The position numbers and the translations under genes are program-made. A DNA stretch of 64,000 nt, taken from NCBI GenBank assembly GCA_035610835.1, contig CM069446.1:75129062-75193061 (forward strand), read 5' to 3'. Numbering within the stretch: position 1 is the first letter of the stretch; every line of letters begins with the position of its first letter. This document shows positions 37,374 to 48,215 of this stretch, piece after piece. A model generated the notes under the pieces. The model saw nothing but the letters and a program-made list of their open reading frames with translations, was not told where the DNA came from and made no database searches. Source of the stretch: Ophiura sarsii. Taxonomy: Eukaryota; Echinodermata; Ophiuroidea; Amphilepidida; Ophiuridae.

Positions 37374-37997
37374 CCTCTTGCCACTGGTAATAAGCTTAAG
37401 TGTGAGTCCTGACTCGCTCCAGATTCTTCACCCTTTGCCCTCCAAGCTGTGTACGTCCATGTGTAAAATAGAATGTTATGTACCGGTATATATTTCTGAA
37501 ACACTGAGAATAATCAATGTTGTAGAAATCACAGCAATGGTCTTTATGTAAAATAGACTAAATAACTATGTCTTGACCTTGACAACAGGTCAGAGAAATG
37601 TTCTGTGAAGGGGTAGGGGGTCAAAATAGTTTCGGGTTCAGTATTAAGGAAAAGGGGAGCGGTCAAACAAAATGTAGGCATAGCGAGAGGGGGGAGGTCA
37701 AACAAGTTTGGAAACTTTGGAAAAACGAGTCGCATAAATATATTACAATAAATCAATATTTAGAAGAGTAATCGCCAATACTAAACATAATAATTTAATA
37801 TATAAAAAATTAGACCCACTAGGCCAATAAGCCTAAATAATATTTGAAAATCTTAGCATTCAGATGTAAGTTATTATTATTACGGTATCACGAAATTCAT
37901 GTTTTGTGTCGTATTTTTTTAGTAATCGCTCGGTATTCTTAGTATAAGTTTAGACATATACACAAACTAATTGTTTTATTGATATTCTCTTAGTAGG

Positions 37998-38205
37998 ATA
38001 CTTTCCACGCGGCTTTTACTATATAAAATAGTTTTACCATCTTCCATGGTGTTACCATTATTATAGAAAACGTATTTTTATTAACCTTCCCATACTTCCA
38101 AAGTCTTGTCCCAAGATTTACTGAAACAGTTATACTAGGCATGTTCTTATTTATGTTAATGCATTTCCCTTGGTGATTCCAAATATTAGTTGATGAAATC
38201 CATCC
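37998..38205. mobile_element. piggyBac-like MITE, right-truncated
   Basis: Starts ACTTTCCACGCGGCTTTTA and follows the 29104 family through AGATTTACTGAAACAGTTAT and TTGGTGATTCCAAATATTAG, then joins unrelated sequence shared with about 51525. The right terminus is missing. Confidence 0.75.
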
Positions 38206-38586
38206 ACTATTTCCTATTTGTATATATATTACATGTATAAAATTGTAAGTTACTTGTTGGGACTGTATAATATGGTAACGAGTTTATCTATGATGTTTTG
38301 GATCTCTCCTATAAAGGTTTATTCAGCGTTGAGGGCTGGCTGCGCCCTCAATGTTGATAAACACCGGGATTGAACTCAAACTTGTATACGGATTGAGAAA
38401 AATCAGCCCTCTTTGTACAACAAAAAGTCGATTCAAGCATTATAATACTGATTCAAATATTCTTTCCTATGGCTATGCAGGAATGTCACACTATTAATAG
38501 CTGGGGGAACATGGGTCAATTTTAGGGTTTTCCGGTCCCGGTCTGCTGGAACATGGAATTATATACCAAATTGTACTCAGTTAGTA

Positions 38587-40527
38587 CACTGCAAAAAGGT
38601 TGCTTAAATATTTACTCAACATTTTACACAACGTTGTTGAAGTGTGCAACCGCTCAACAGTTGCGTAAAATCCACCCACCGTTGGATAACATGTTTTCAC
38701 CAACAGTTGAACAATTCCAGTTACTCAGCAGTTGCACAATTTTAATTACACAACAGTTGGGTATTATTAATTAACCATTTGTTGGGCATTTTGTGACTGT
38801 TGCTTAATTTGTGAATTGTTTTCATTATATATTGAGCATTTTTGTATAGCAACTGTTAGCTTAATTTATCAAATGTAGCCATATGTTGGGTATTTTATTT
38901 GTGGCAACTTTTTATTATATATTGAGCATTTTTGTATAGCAACACGGGGTAGGCAAATAATGTGAATTCTGGGCGATGCAGCAGAACTACATATATACAT
39001 CACTTCCTCTCGGTAGTGAACCGGTTAAACTTGTAATGGGAATTCTTAAACAGCTAAGAAAGTTTAAGCAATCTCATTGGTTCTCAGAGAAATCGGCGAC
39101 ATCTAGATGAGACAACTTAACACGGGGAGGTGGGGCTTTCGTTTTAACAGTGCGCCCGACCTTCACAATTTTGTGTTTTGCTCCATAACGCGCACTTCTG
39201 CAGTGCGCCTTTAGCGCTTTTCCTGCGTTCATGCCGGCGCCGCGACGCTTACGCATGGTTTACTCATCGCATGTGATTTGATGGAATGTTTGATGTTTGT
39301 GGGTTATTCGATCTTATCAGGGGTAAAAGTTGTCAAATGTGGACAATAAAATGTACTTATTTCTTTGATAAATGTCTAAAGTATGATTGTTTAAGAATGA
39401 GAATAAAGGTTCGAGAATAAAGGTTCATTTTTTTACGTAGAACAACTCCGCCTGCGGCGTCGTTGTTCTACTTAAAATAATACTATCGTCCGCATTTATG
39501 TCAGACAATATAACACGGGTACGGTCTAAAAACAATACCTTTATTCTCTAATTATAGGCGATGCAGCAGAGCTACATACCCTATTCCCTTTCGGTAGTGA
39601 ATCTAATTTATTTTAACGTGTTATTTAACTAGGCCTATATATATAATATCTGACATCTCTTATCAATGGTGTTATTTACTGTGAACGTTTGCCAAACGTA
39701 GTCTTGCTATCTGGGTATGAAGGTATAAATAGTCCATATTATATAATACATAAACATATTTATGTGATTCTTTTGGTGGAAAATAGATCACATGACATGA
39801 ACTATTCAGTATATGTCCATGTCGTGTATTTTTTGGCTATAAAAATTGACTATTCAATATTCATCGCTAGTGACGTCGCTATAACACCGCTGAAATGATA
39901 TTCATAAACAAATATATGTCAAACAATTATGGCAATTTTAAACTATTTTGTCAGTGTTAGCGATTTATTCCGTTTTGGATGCCAAGACAGAATAAATCTA
40001 ATTGTGGTCCTGCGCTGCAAAAAGGTTGCTTAAATATTTACTCAACATTTTACACAACGTTGCTCAAGTATGCAACAGCTCAACTGTTAAGTAAAAATTG
40101 CCCAACACCGTTAGATAACATGTTTTCACCAACAGTTGAACAATTCTAGTTACTCAAAAGTTAGGCAATTATATTCACTCAACAGTTGTTCAAGTATGCA
40201 ACAGCTCACGAAATTGGCTTTTTTGGACAACAGTTGCCTAAAATTCACATGTGCGTAACTTGCATCAACCGTTGCGTGATTGTCCTCAATGCTCATGCAA
40301 CAGTTGCAAAAGTGGAATATTTTGACGCAACATATTTTAGCAACAGAAACAGTTTCCACCAACATTTTAAGGACATTGTTTTCGACGAATTGCTCAACGC
40401 TGGGGAATTTTTACTTTTATACAACGCCTAACTTTCTACATATATTGAATGAATTTTAATCAACACGTCAACCAACGGATGATAAAAGTACTTTTGGCAA
40501 CGTATTTTAAGCAACCTTTTTGCAGTG
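38587..40527. mobile_element. Composite element with CACTGCAAAAAGGTTGC termini
   Basis: Inverted termini CACTGCAAAAAGGTTGCTTAA at the left and the complement at 40507-40527, flanked by TA. The related repeats at 51870 and 63325 run across the site uninterrupted. The left-end sequence starts again at about 40012, so two partial copies enclose another insert (about 38950-39610) that carries a roughly 50-base direct repeat, GGCGATGCAGCAG...TCGGTAGTGAA, at 38969 and 39557. The palindrome CAACAGTTG recurs many times near both ends. A GC-rich 60-codon frame (39074-39256, minus) encodes a basic peptide of no recognised family. Confidence 0.75.
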
Positions 40528-41961
40528 TAGAATTACAACATACTATGTATATAGTTGGACATCCTTGACGTGGTGTTTATTTGATCTTTGACCATGGCTT
40601 AGGGTAAAATTTCATATGTGTTGCAAAACCATATGTGCTCCACAGCTGCAGCTACAGCTATAAGCAGTCGCGATAAAAATTATGCTAGGCAAGGCTGCTT
40701 TCGTGATTTCGTGAGTGCATGGCAACCGAAGCAAAAATAACCATCTTGATTTCTGAAGGAATTTATATAAAAATTACCCCATTAAGTATATAATTTACTG
40801 GAGTCTATTTACAGTTTGCTTTCAGCTATACAATCATTTCCTTACAATAATAACATAATGGTTCGATTTCCTCTTCAGAGTCACAAGGAAGAAGAAAAAA
40901 TTTAAAGGAAGGGCAAATAGTCGTTTTCTCACGATCAAATTATGTATGTCATAATTTCCAGTTCGACCACTTTCTCTTTCATAACAATGTTAAATCCCGT
41001 CTTTTCGAAAAGTGTAGAAATCCAAGGCTAATATAACACAAGTTGTTAACCGATTTCCTATTAGCATCAGGTTCCGTTGTATCGTAAATAGGCTAACCTA
41101 TGTCCACCAATTTCTTCCTTTAGGCAATCACTTTAGGATGTGAGCTACGGTTTCACTTTTTAAACCACTGAATGCAATAATATAGGCTATATAGTGTTGT
41201 GGGTTTTTCTTCTTTTTTTCTTGTGAAATAATCAGCAAGATAAGATTAGACCCGTCGGTAATCACTTCAACCTCCCCAATCACTGCATGTCTGACATGAT
41301 TTTGCAGGGCATCGAGTCCCTAGGTAACCGTCCAGACACTGTCCGTGCTAGTAGAGAGAAATTCTGGATGAAACGCCTTCGCACAATCCAGCCACATGGT
41401 CTCAACATCCAAGAAGGCAACGACTAAGTTTCAATTTGTTAATTTTCTTTTCACTTCTTTATTTTCATTCCACATGTTGTGTTGTAAAGACATCAAAAAA
41501 AGTAACGCGGCTGTTGTAAAGCACCTATAATTTTAAAATTGTTACTCATATTCTAAAAATGAGAACACCAGGAGACGGACAATTTTAATTACGGTCATTT
41601 TGACACCTTGTTTGTTAAAATCGATAAAGTATTGTTGTCGCGGTATGTGCTTACAGATAAAAAGTGCCATTTCCATTGTTGCATTAACTCCTATTGAACT
41701 TTCTGATAGTATTCACCCAATTGATAATGCGTTTTAACTTTAATATGCTGTACAAATGTTTAGTTAAGTGAATGTTTTACCTTTCAACTCTTCTTGACAT
41801 ATAGGCTAATACAGTGTAGAGCTTACTGTAACGTACGTAGTAGTTTCTCGACGAGGTTGCTGGATGTTGCAGCCTTATACTTCAGACAATAAAGCTGAAT
41901 TACTGATGAAAACGACAGTACTTGGGCTTACGACGAAACAGACCATGCAAATCATTTATAG

Positions 41962-42086
41962 CAGGGCTGTCAACTTTTGGGATTTGCTGGGAGGGAGAGA
42001 TACAGACTCAAAAAAAATATCGTAAAACATGCCCAATTTTCCCCCCGTCATCAGCTGAAATCCTGATAAGTGGGTGGGTGGGGGGT

Positions 42087-42178
<92 letters not shown>

Positions 42179-42387
42179 CGTAGCGATGATCTTTTCCTCA
42201 AATCCGGACGAAAATTGCGTGTTCAAATCGCAAATGTACCGACGGAAGCTAGTATAAAGGTGTTGATACACATTTTAATTGAGGTAATTTAGTTGATGCG
42301 GGAGATTTAGTATGCCATGCGGGAGTGCGGGAGAAAGAGTGTCTATGCGGGAGACTCCCGCCTAATGCGGGAGAGTTGACAGCCCTG
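41962..42387. mobile_element. hAT-like MITE with 92-G run
   Basis: 426-bp element with inverted termini CAGGGCTGTCAACT, flanked by TTTATAG at 41955-41961 and 42388-42394. The paralogous site at 34574-34590 (AATGTATATATAGTTCAAT) is empty. hAT elements usually make 8-bp duplications, and only seven bases match here. It contains 92 uninterrupted G (42087-42178), GTACCGACGGA, and GCGGGAG repeats near the right end. Confidence 0.88.
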
Positions 42388-43393
42388 TTTATAGTTCAAT
42401 ACGGTATACCGTATGTGATAGGGTCATAACGTACCCGGGTTTACTGATTTAAGTGTTTTCTATAGTTGAATACAGAGGTTGTGTGAAAGTTCATCAAGTG
42501 CAAAACATTCCAATTATACATGAGGGTCATTCAATAAGCAGGCATGCAAAAGGTGCGGGAGCGGGGAGCACCACTCCTAGGAAGAGACAGTTAACATTGA
42601 GGAAATATTGCCCTGAGAAGAAAATTAATAAAAAGAGGTAAATAGAAGGAAAAAGAACAAACACGCAGGAGAGAAAAAGGAGAGAAGAAAAAAGGAAAAG
42701 AAGAAGAAAAGAAGGGAACATGATTAAAAAATAGGAAAAAGACGATGTAGAGGGCAGGACAAAAGTAAGATTCAGGTTGAAGTGAGGTAATGAAGCCATA
42801 AACTGGCACAAGTGGAATGTTCACCATCGAGGAAATCTCAAGACCTTTTTACATTATAAATCATATGAATGTTGGACCAGTTGAAAATTGAAAAGAACAA
42901 TACATTTGAGGACATTTACAATTCATCATCAGGACAGGCATTCAATGAAAAATAGCAAAAAAGAAGCCGAGTTGTGAAGGTGGAGCATACAATGTATCTG
43001 AGGAAATGTATACAATGAGGATTCCGACCCATAAAGGAAGTTCAATTTATGAATGCAGCACTAACAAAGGCAGGATAAGCTTTTGAGAACGACCTGGAAA
43101 ACGTCGAGGAGTTGCAAAGAATAAGGGAAAAAAGAAAAAAGGAGCTGCTAGGGGATATTACAATCTAAGTGCTGATACATTGTGTGCGCCGTATAAACAC
43201 AATAAAAATTGGGGTTTATATAAAAGGTGGAAAGATAATAATTAAATACTGTACTTTATTATTTAAGAGAATATTAAAACTATATGTTCATATTATTGTT
43301 TCCTGTATGACAAATACAAATAAATAGTTGGTGCGCCGGCATCAACAAAAAGAAGAAAAAAACATTGTGTGCGTCGTGTCGGTAGCTTGGTAA

Positions 43394-44398
43394 ATGAAGC
43401 GAAGTGTTTGTGACGATTTCCTAATGGCAGCAAAAAAACCCAGCGGTTCGGAAGTCACGTATAGTATTGGTGGTCCCGTGCATCGGAAAAGCAATACCCG
43501 AGCACCAAACAACACACCATTGTATGTTCAGAAAGGCAGTAATCATCCACCCTCAATCATAAAAAATATCCCAGAGGGTGTCAACAAAAGACTGTCGAGA
43601 ATATCATCAAACAAAACAGTCTTCGAACGCGCTAAACCTGCCTACCAAGATGCCCTCAACAAAAGCGGCTATAACTACGAACTTGAATACAAACATCAAC
43701 AACCCAGCACCAAGAAAAAACGCACCCGAACTCGAAATATCACATGGTTCAATCCACCATATAGTGACAACGTAAAAACAAACATCGGCAAACAATTCTT
43801 CAACCTTCTCGTCAAATCTTTCCCACCCGGACATCAACTCCATAAACTAATAAATAAAATCACTGTCAAACTAAGCTACAGCTGTATGCCCAATATTCAA
43901 CAAACAATTTCATCCCATAACAAACGTGTTATGAACAAACTAGACTCGAACCCGCACACCGATGACAACTGCAACTGTCAGCGTGGTCGGCAGTGCCCAC
44001 TTAATGGCAACTGCCTTACCCGCAGTGTAATATACCAAGCCACAGTTACGCGACAAGACAACCCTAAGGAAACCTATGTTGGTCTGACTGAAAATACATT
44101 CAAAACGCGATTCAATGGACACACCTCAAGCTTCAGGAATATAGAACATCGAAATGCAACAACTTTAAGTAAATATGTTTGGAAACTAAAGGACAAACAA
44201 ATACAGCATTCCATCACATGGACTATATTGAGCAGAGCTAAGCCATACTCTACAATTAGTAAAACTTGTAACTTATGTCTTGAAGAGAAATTCTTCATTA
44301 TACATAAACCACACCTCTCTTCGCTCAACAAAAGAAATGAACTCACCAGTGCTTGTCGACACAGAAAAAAACCACTTGTTGAGCAATTATACCAATAG
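43394..44398 (+). CDS. Penelope-like element C-terminal ORF with GIY-YIG endonuclease
   Basis: 334 residues. Residues 40-185 match the post-reverse-transcriptase linker typical of Penelope-like retroelements (NNTPLYVQKGSNHPPSI, TWFNPPYSDNVKTNIG, VKLSYSCMPN). Then come a Cys cluster (C193, C195, C201, C207) and a GIY-YIG nuclease domain: VIYQAT (212-217), YVGLT (228-232), R239, H243, W263, and E298 in CNLCLEEKFFI. The C terminus has LNKRNEL and CRH. In active elements this nuclease nicks the target for reverse transcription. The reverse transcriptase core, normally upstream in the same frame, is not found, so this is a 5'-truncated or domain-only copy. The frame is intact, so it is young or was kept. 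The first ATG is used; the true N terminus is uncertain. Confidence 0.85.
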   Translation: MKRSVCDDFLMAAKKPSGSEVTYSIGGPVHRKSNTRAPNNTPLYVQKGSNHPPSIIKNIPEGVNKRLSRISSNKTVFERAKPAYQDALNKSGYNYELEYKHQQPSTKKKRTRTRNITWFNPPYSDNVKTNIGKQFFNLLVKSFPPGHQLHKLINKITVKLSYSCMPNIQQTISSHNKRVMNKLDSNPHTDDNCNCQRGRQCPLNGNCLTRSVIYQATVTRQDNPKETYVGLTENTFKTRFNGHTSSFRNIEHRNATTLSKYVWKLKDKQIQHSITWTILSRAKPYSTISKTCNLCLEEKFFIIHKPHLSSLNKRNELTSACRHRKKPLVEQLYQ

Positions 44399-44929
44399 AT
44401 GAATTTATAAGGCCAAATATGGTGAATGGCATGCTGGTCGTCTTTATCAATTGTTATAATTGTTATTTTAGAAAAGAAAAATAACAACACAATATTATAT
44501 TATAAATAATCGGTGGGGACGATAAACATGTTATTTATTTATTTATACTTGGCCTAATCACTTGACATTTGACATACACGTAACCATGGATATAGTCTAC
44601 AATTGACTTTTTAACACAACAATGGATTTATTCTTCACTTGACTTTTGACATTACCATGACTTTCTCCACTTGACTTGTTTGACATAATCTTTGACATAT
44701 ATTAATCACTTTCTGTGAACATGTATTATAATATGTACCATTGTGTGACACTACCATTATATATCTAGCTTCTGAGGAGTGAGGGTCTGTTCTCAGGCCC
44801 CCACGAAACAGTACTGTAAAGCAATGTAAAATCAAATCTTAAATTTTTGTTTACTAAAGGCTCCCCTTTAGGGTTGAGCACTCTTCCATTGGATGGTTTT
44901 ACCTTCGTTATAATTTTATATCCTACTTA

Positions 44930-45297
44930 ATATAAAGTTGTTGACAAATATGTCTTCTTTAATATGAGATATTGCACGCTAGGATAGTTTGAACAGGTTA
45001 CAATCCAAAATGTAAGGTAAAGTCACAATTTCATTTTCACATTTTACTTTTCAACACGGGGAGAGTATGACATAGTTCGCGTGTAGAAAATATAAATGTG
45101 AATGAAAATCAGACTTTACCTTACATTTAGGAATATCAATTCCTTAATATCACCCAGTCCTATAGCGTGCAATATATCATATTAAAGAAGATAAATTTCT
45201 CAACAACTTTATAAATTACAATTTTTAGGTATAGGATACATATTTTTAGAGAAGCCCATGTATTACCTGTATAGTTACTTTTGTTGATGACTGTACA
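44930..45297. mobile_element. Foldback MITE, second copy, left end lost
   Basis: Same family as 35213-35782: CTTTAATATGAGATATTGCA, AAATGTAAGGTAAAGTCACA, the complementary arm, and the right end ACCTGTATAGTTACTTTTG...GATGACTGTA. The outer left terminus is missing. Confidence 0.8.
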
Positions 45298-47040
45298 CCG
45301 TGGATGTATCATGCATGGTAACACGCGCATTTCAAATTTGGCCTACCATATTAAACATGTTGTTAAACGCTTATCATCAATTTGATTCGATGAATCCGCG
45401 TCGTGGTCTGAATCCTCAAATAATTTGATGATAATTTGGGGAATGACAATTACACAGATGTGATCTTTTTTTACGAATTTTCCCTGACGTACCGACACAT
45501 GTTTCCAGTCTGATGGGACACTTTTTCCAATGCCTTATCGAATAAATTTTGAATGTCATTGATGTTGAAAGTTTTGTTGTGCTTTGCAACATGATGTTTA
45601 ATTTCAATCACCTAAAACATGATTTTAGTAATTCTACATGATTACATAGGCCAAGGGAATAACATCAACTTGAGTGCCTCTTTCCATAAGTAACACAAAT
45701 GAACCCTGCACCTCCCCCAATATGCAAGAGGTGACACATTTGCTGAAACCGATTATAAGTAGTACTAGTAGTTGTACTATAAAAGTACAATTGGTCCTAA
45801 AAACTTGAAAACTATTTCAGGAAACGACCGCCACCATGTAGTGGTAACCAGACTATTTTCCCGGTAGTGTTAAAACCATCATCAGAAACAGAAATCGATC
45901 TTGTGTGTCGGCGGGGAAGCCCTGACTTTTAATACGCTGCGGTGAAATAATAAGCCATGCATACATTGTACATCTATAATACCAACCAAGTAATTTTACA
46001 TTACTTCCGCGTGACCTTAAATAATTCAGGGCATTGTCATCTATTATTATTTCAACAGATTATAATAGGTGGCGCTCGATACAAATATGAACTACTTTCA
46101 GATGGGGCAGGTCGGCGGAACCTTCGTTAAAACTCAAATGAGAAACAAAACACCTCCCCCACCTTCATTCGGTCGCGACGATTCATCTCGCCCGGCTCAT
46201 TTTCGGACCTGTCTTGAGCATTTGTAGTCGTCATGCCACCAATATAAAATAAAGGAAACATAAAAGATTGAAACTTGGTATTCCTTATGCAGCTCAAAAT
46301 AAATAGGAGCTAAGTGGTGCAGGTTTGACGTCATAGCCAATAGGTGCAAGTAAAAAGAGGACGGAAAACAAAGACGTAAAAAAATAAATAGTGGGTGCAC
46401 TATGTAACAGGAGATGCCCAATTGATAACTGACAACAGTAACTCGAGACCAGTCTAGAGTCCCCATTTTGAAAAAGGACTCGAATGGGGGCCCCGAGTCA
46501 AGTAAATATTGGCGTATTTTGTATGCAGTAATTAATGATTTTAAATTATGTCATCCAATCTTCATTAAGTTTTAGAAATAATGACATAAATACATCTGAA
46601 GCTAACTGAACAGTTAAAACTATGCAAGCCTAGGGAACCTATAAATATAGTGTTTTTTTAATAATCATTTCAATTTTTTAATAATCCATAGGGCTGGATG
46701 TACAACGTAAATGGTCTTTAGGTATTTTTGGTGTCAGTGTTTTTGACAAAGATAATGAGGTTTCTTGGGAATTCTCAATGTTCATGAAATAGAGCTCTCT
46801 ATGATGAGAGCTCTCTTTAACCCTCTCTAACACCGTGGAGTAAGATTAGGGATGAAACTTTCAAGAAAAGAAAATAGGTGAAACGACAGTGGAAGCTTAG
46901 TTTGTTCTGCCAGCATATCACACCTTTTTTGATCAACTTGTCATTTCTCAATCTATGAACCTGAATCAATAAGTCTAGAACTCCTATTTGTATCAAAGTT
47001 GTCCATGAATATAATGCGAATTAAAAATATGTTATCATGT
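45298..47040. other. Intergenic, no gene seen
   Basis: No supported gene, array or element terminus was recognised. Confidence 0.5.
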
Positions 47041-47048
47041 GGCTATCC

Positions 47049-47500
47049 AGTGGCGTAGCCGGGGAGGGGCTAAAATTACCCGTCGGTACACAACGCATGC
47101 CGTCGGTACATTCGTGATTTTGAACATACGATTTTTTTGCCGGTTTTGAAGACAACCACATTTTGTGTTTGCAGCTGATGCTGATTGGGCTATTACAGAC
47201 AATGAACCCCTATACCGCCCCCCCCCCCCCCCCCCCACACCCCCCTCCCATAGTGGACATCGGATTTCCAGACTTTTTCCCCACCAATTCCATACTTTTT
47301 TGAAGTTTGATCTGGAATTCCATACTTATTTTGAAGCTTGATCTGGAATTCCATACTTTTTTTGAAGTTTGATCTGGAATTCCATACTTTTTTTGAAGTT
47401 TGATCTGGAATTCCATATACCTTTCATAGTCATGGAATTCCGGCCTAATTTAAAAAAAAATTGTCCTCTACAAGGGGGGGGGGGGGGGGGGGTTCATTAT
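47049..47500. mobile_element. hAT-like element remnant with C18, G19 and 35-bp repeats
   Basis: Begins CAGTGGCGTAGCCGGGGAG, a terminus of hAT type. It contains the GTACCGACGG family sequence in reverse orientation (47075-47110), 18 C (47219-47236), four to five copies of a roughly 35-bp unit TTGAAGTTTGATCTGGAATT (47286-47417), and 19 G (47474-47492). No matching right terminus is visible. Confidence 0.6.
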
Positions 47501-48215
47501 TATCTGGAATAGCCCATTGTGTTACATCTTAGAATGCTTTATTTCTTGTTACGTAACTTTGTAAACATTGGACAAATTAAAATAGTGACAGTTCCTGTAC
47601 GCAAAACGTCATAATTGCTTTTATCCTTCTGGATCATGTTCCAAATATTCAGGGCAACAACAGATTCAATGTGCTGTTAAAGCCCGAAACAACTAAAAAT
47701 AGACAAAACCCCGCCCCACCCCACCACACTCGACACCCCACCCTGACACCCACCCCGACACCCATTCCTGTCCATGCCTCGCCCCAACCCGATTTTCCCA
47801 CCCAGCACCCAAATCAAAAACAATTGTTAGTCACGCCTTGCTGTCTGCTTTTATGAATTGGAATGCATTATTTTAATGGTCATAAAAGAAAACTCGTGAT
47901 TTTAGCATGTTTAGTTAAACATAATGACGTATCGATTTACCACGATACATGAACTAGCCTATTATTTTGAAAGTTAAATTATAATCAACCTAACATTAAT
48001 CAAACTTTTCGAGAAATTGGGACAATCATTTGGTTGACAAAGTCCAAAATGTATGCACTGATTTACAAATGCGCTCACAGCGCCCGACATTTATAGAACA
48101 TGAATTAAAACTAATATTATTGGTTTCTTTTATTTTTGAAAATATAGTATTTCATTAAAGAGAACTCGTATAGATGTTATTAGGCTACATGTTTGACATG
48201 TCCATATTTAAACAT

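Larger units (their letters stand above)
33930..41105 (+). repeat. Segmental duplication, copy I
   Basis: Aligns in order with 60540-64000. Landmarks: GATCGTTGTAAAACAAACCG, GTCGCAGCTTTGTAATCAC, GAGGTTGCT(A/G)GATGTTGCAG, AAGCTGCGAAATCAAC, GATCGTGTGGATAC, TCAGCCCTCTTTGTACAAC, AATCATTTCCT. Copy I is longer because of insertions absent from copy II: foldbacks at 35213-35782 and 36131-36350, expanded CAC repeats, a piggyBac-like MITE fragment and the composite element at 38587-40527. A further partial restart of the block lies at about 41690-42540. Confidence 0.88.

Noticed and set aside
39074..39256. GC-rich 60-codon basic protein gene
   Set aside because: No recognisable family; it lies inside a composite transposon insert, so it is mentioned there only.
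41922..42292. Poly-Gly/poly-Pro proteins
   Set aside because: Translations of the 92-G run inside a hAT-like MITE.
43607..44490. ORFs on the minus strand opposite the Penelope-like frame
   Set aside because: Antisense shadows of the GIY-YIG coding frame.
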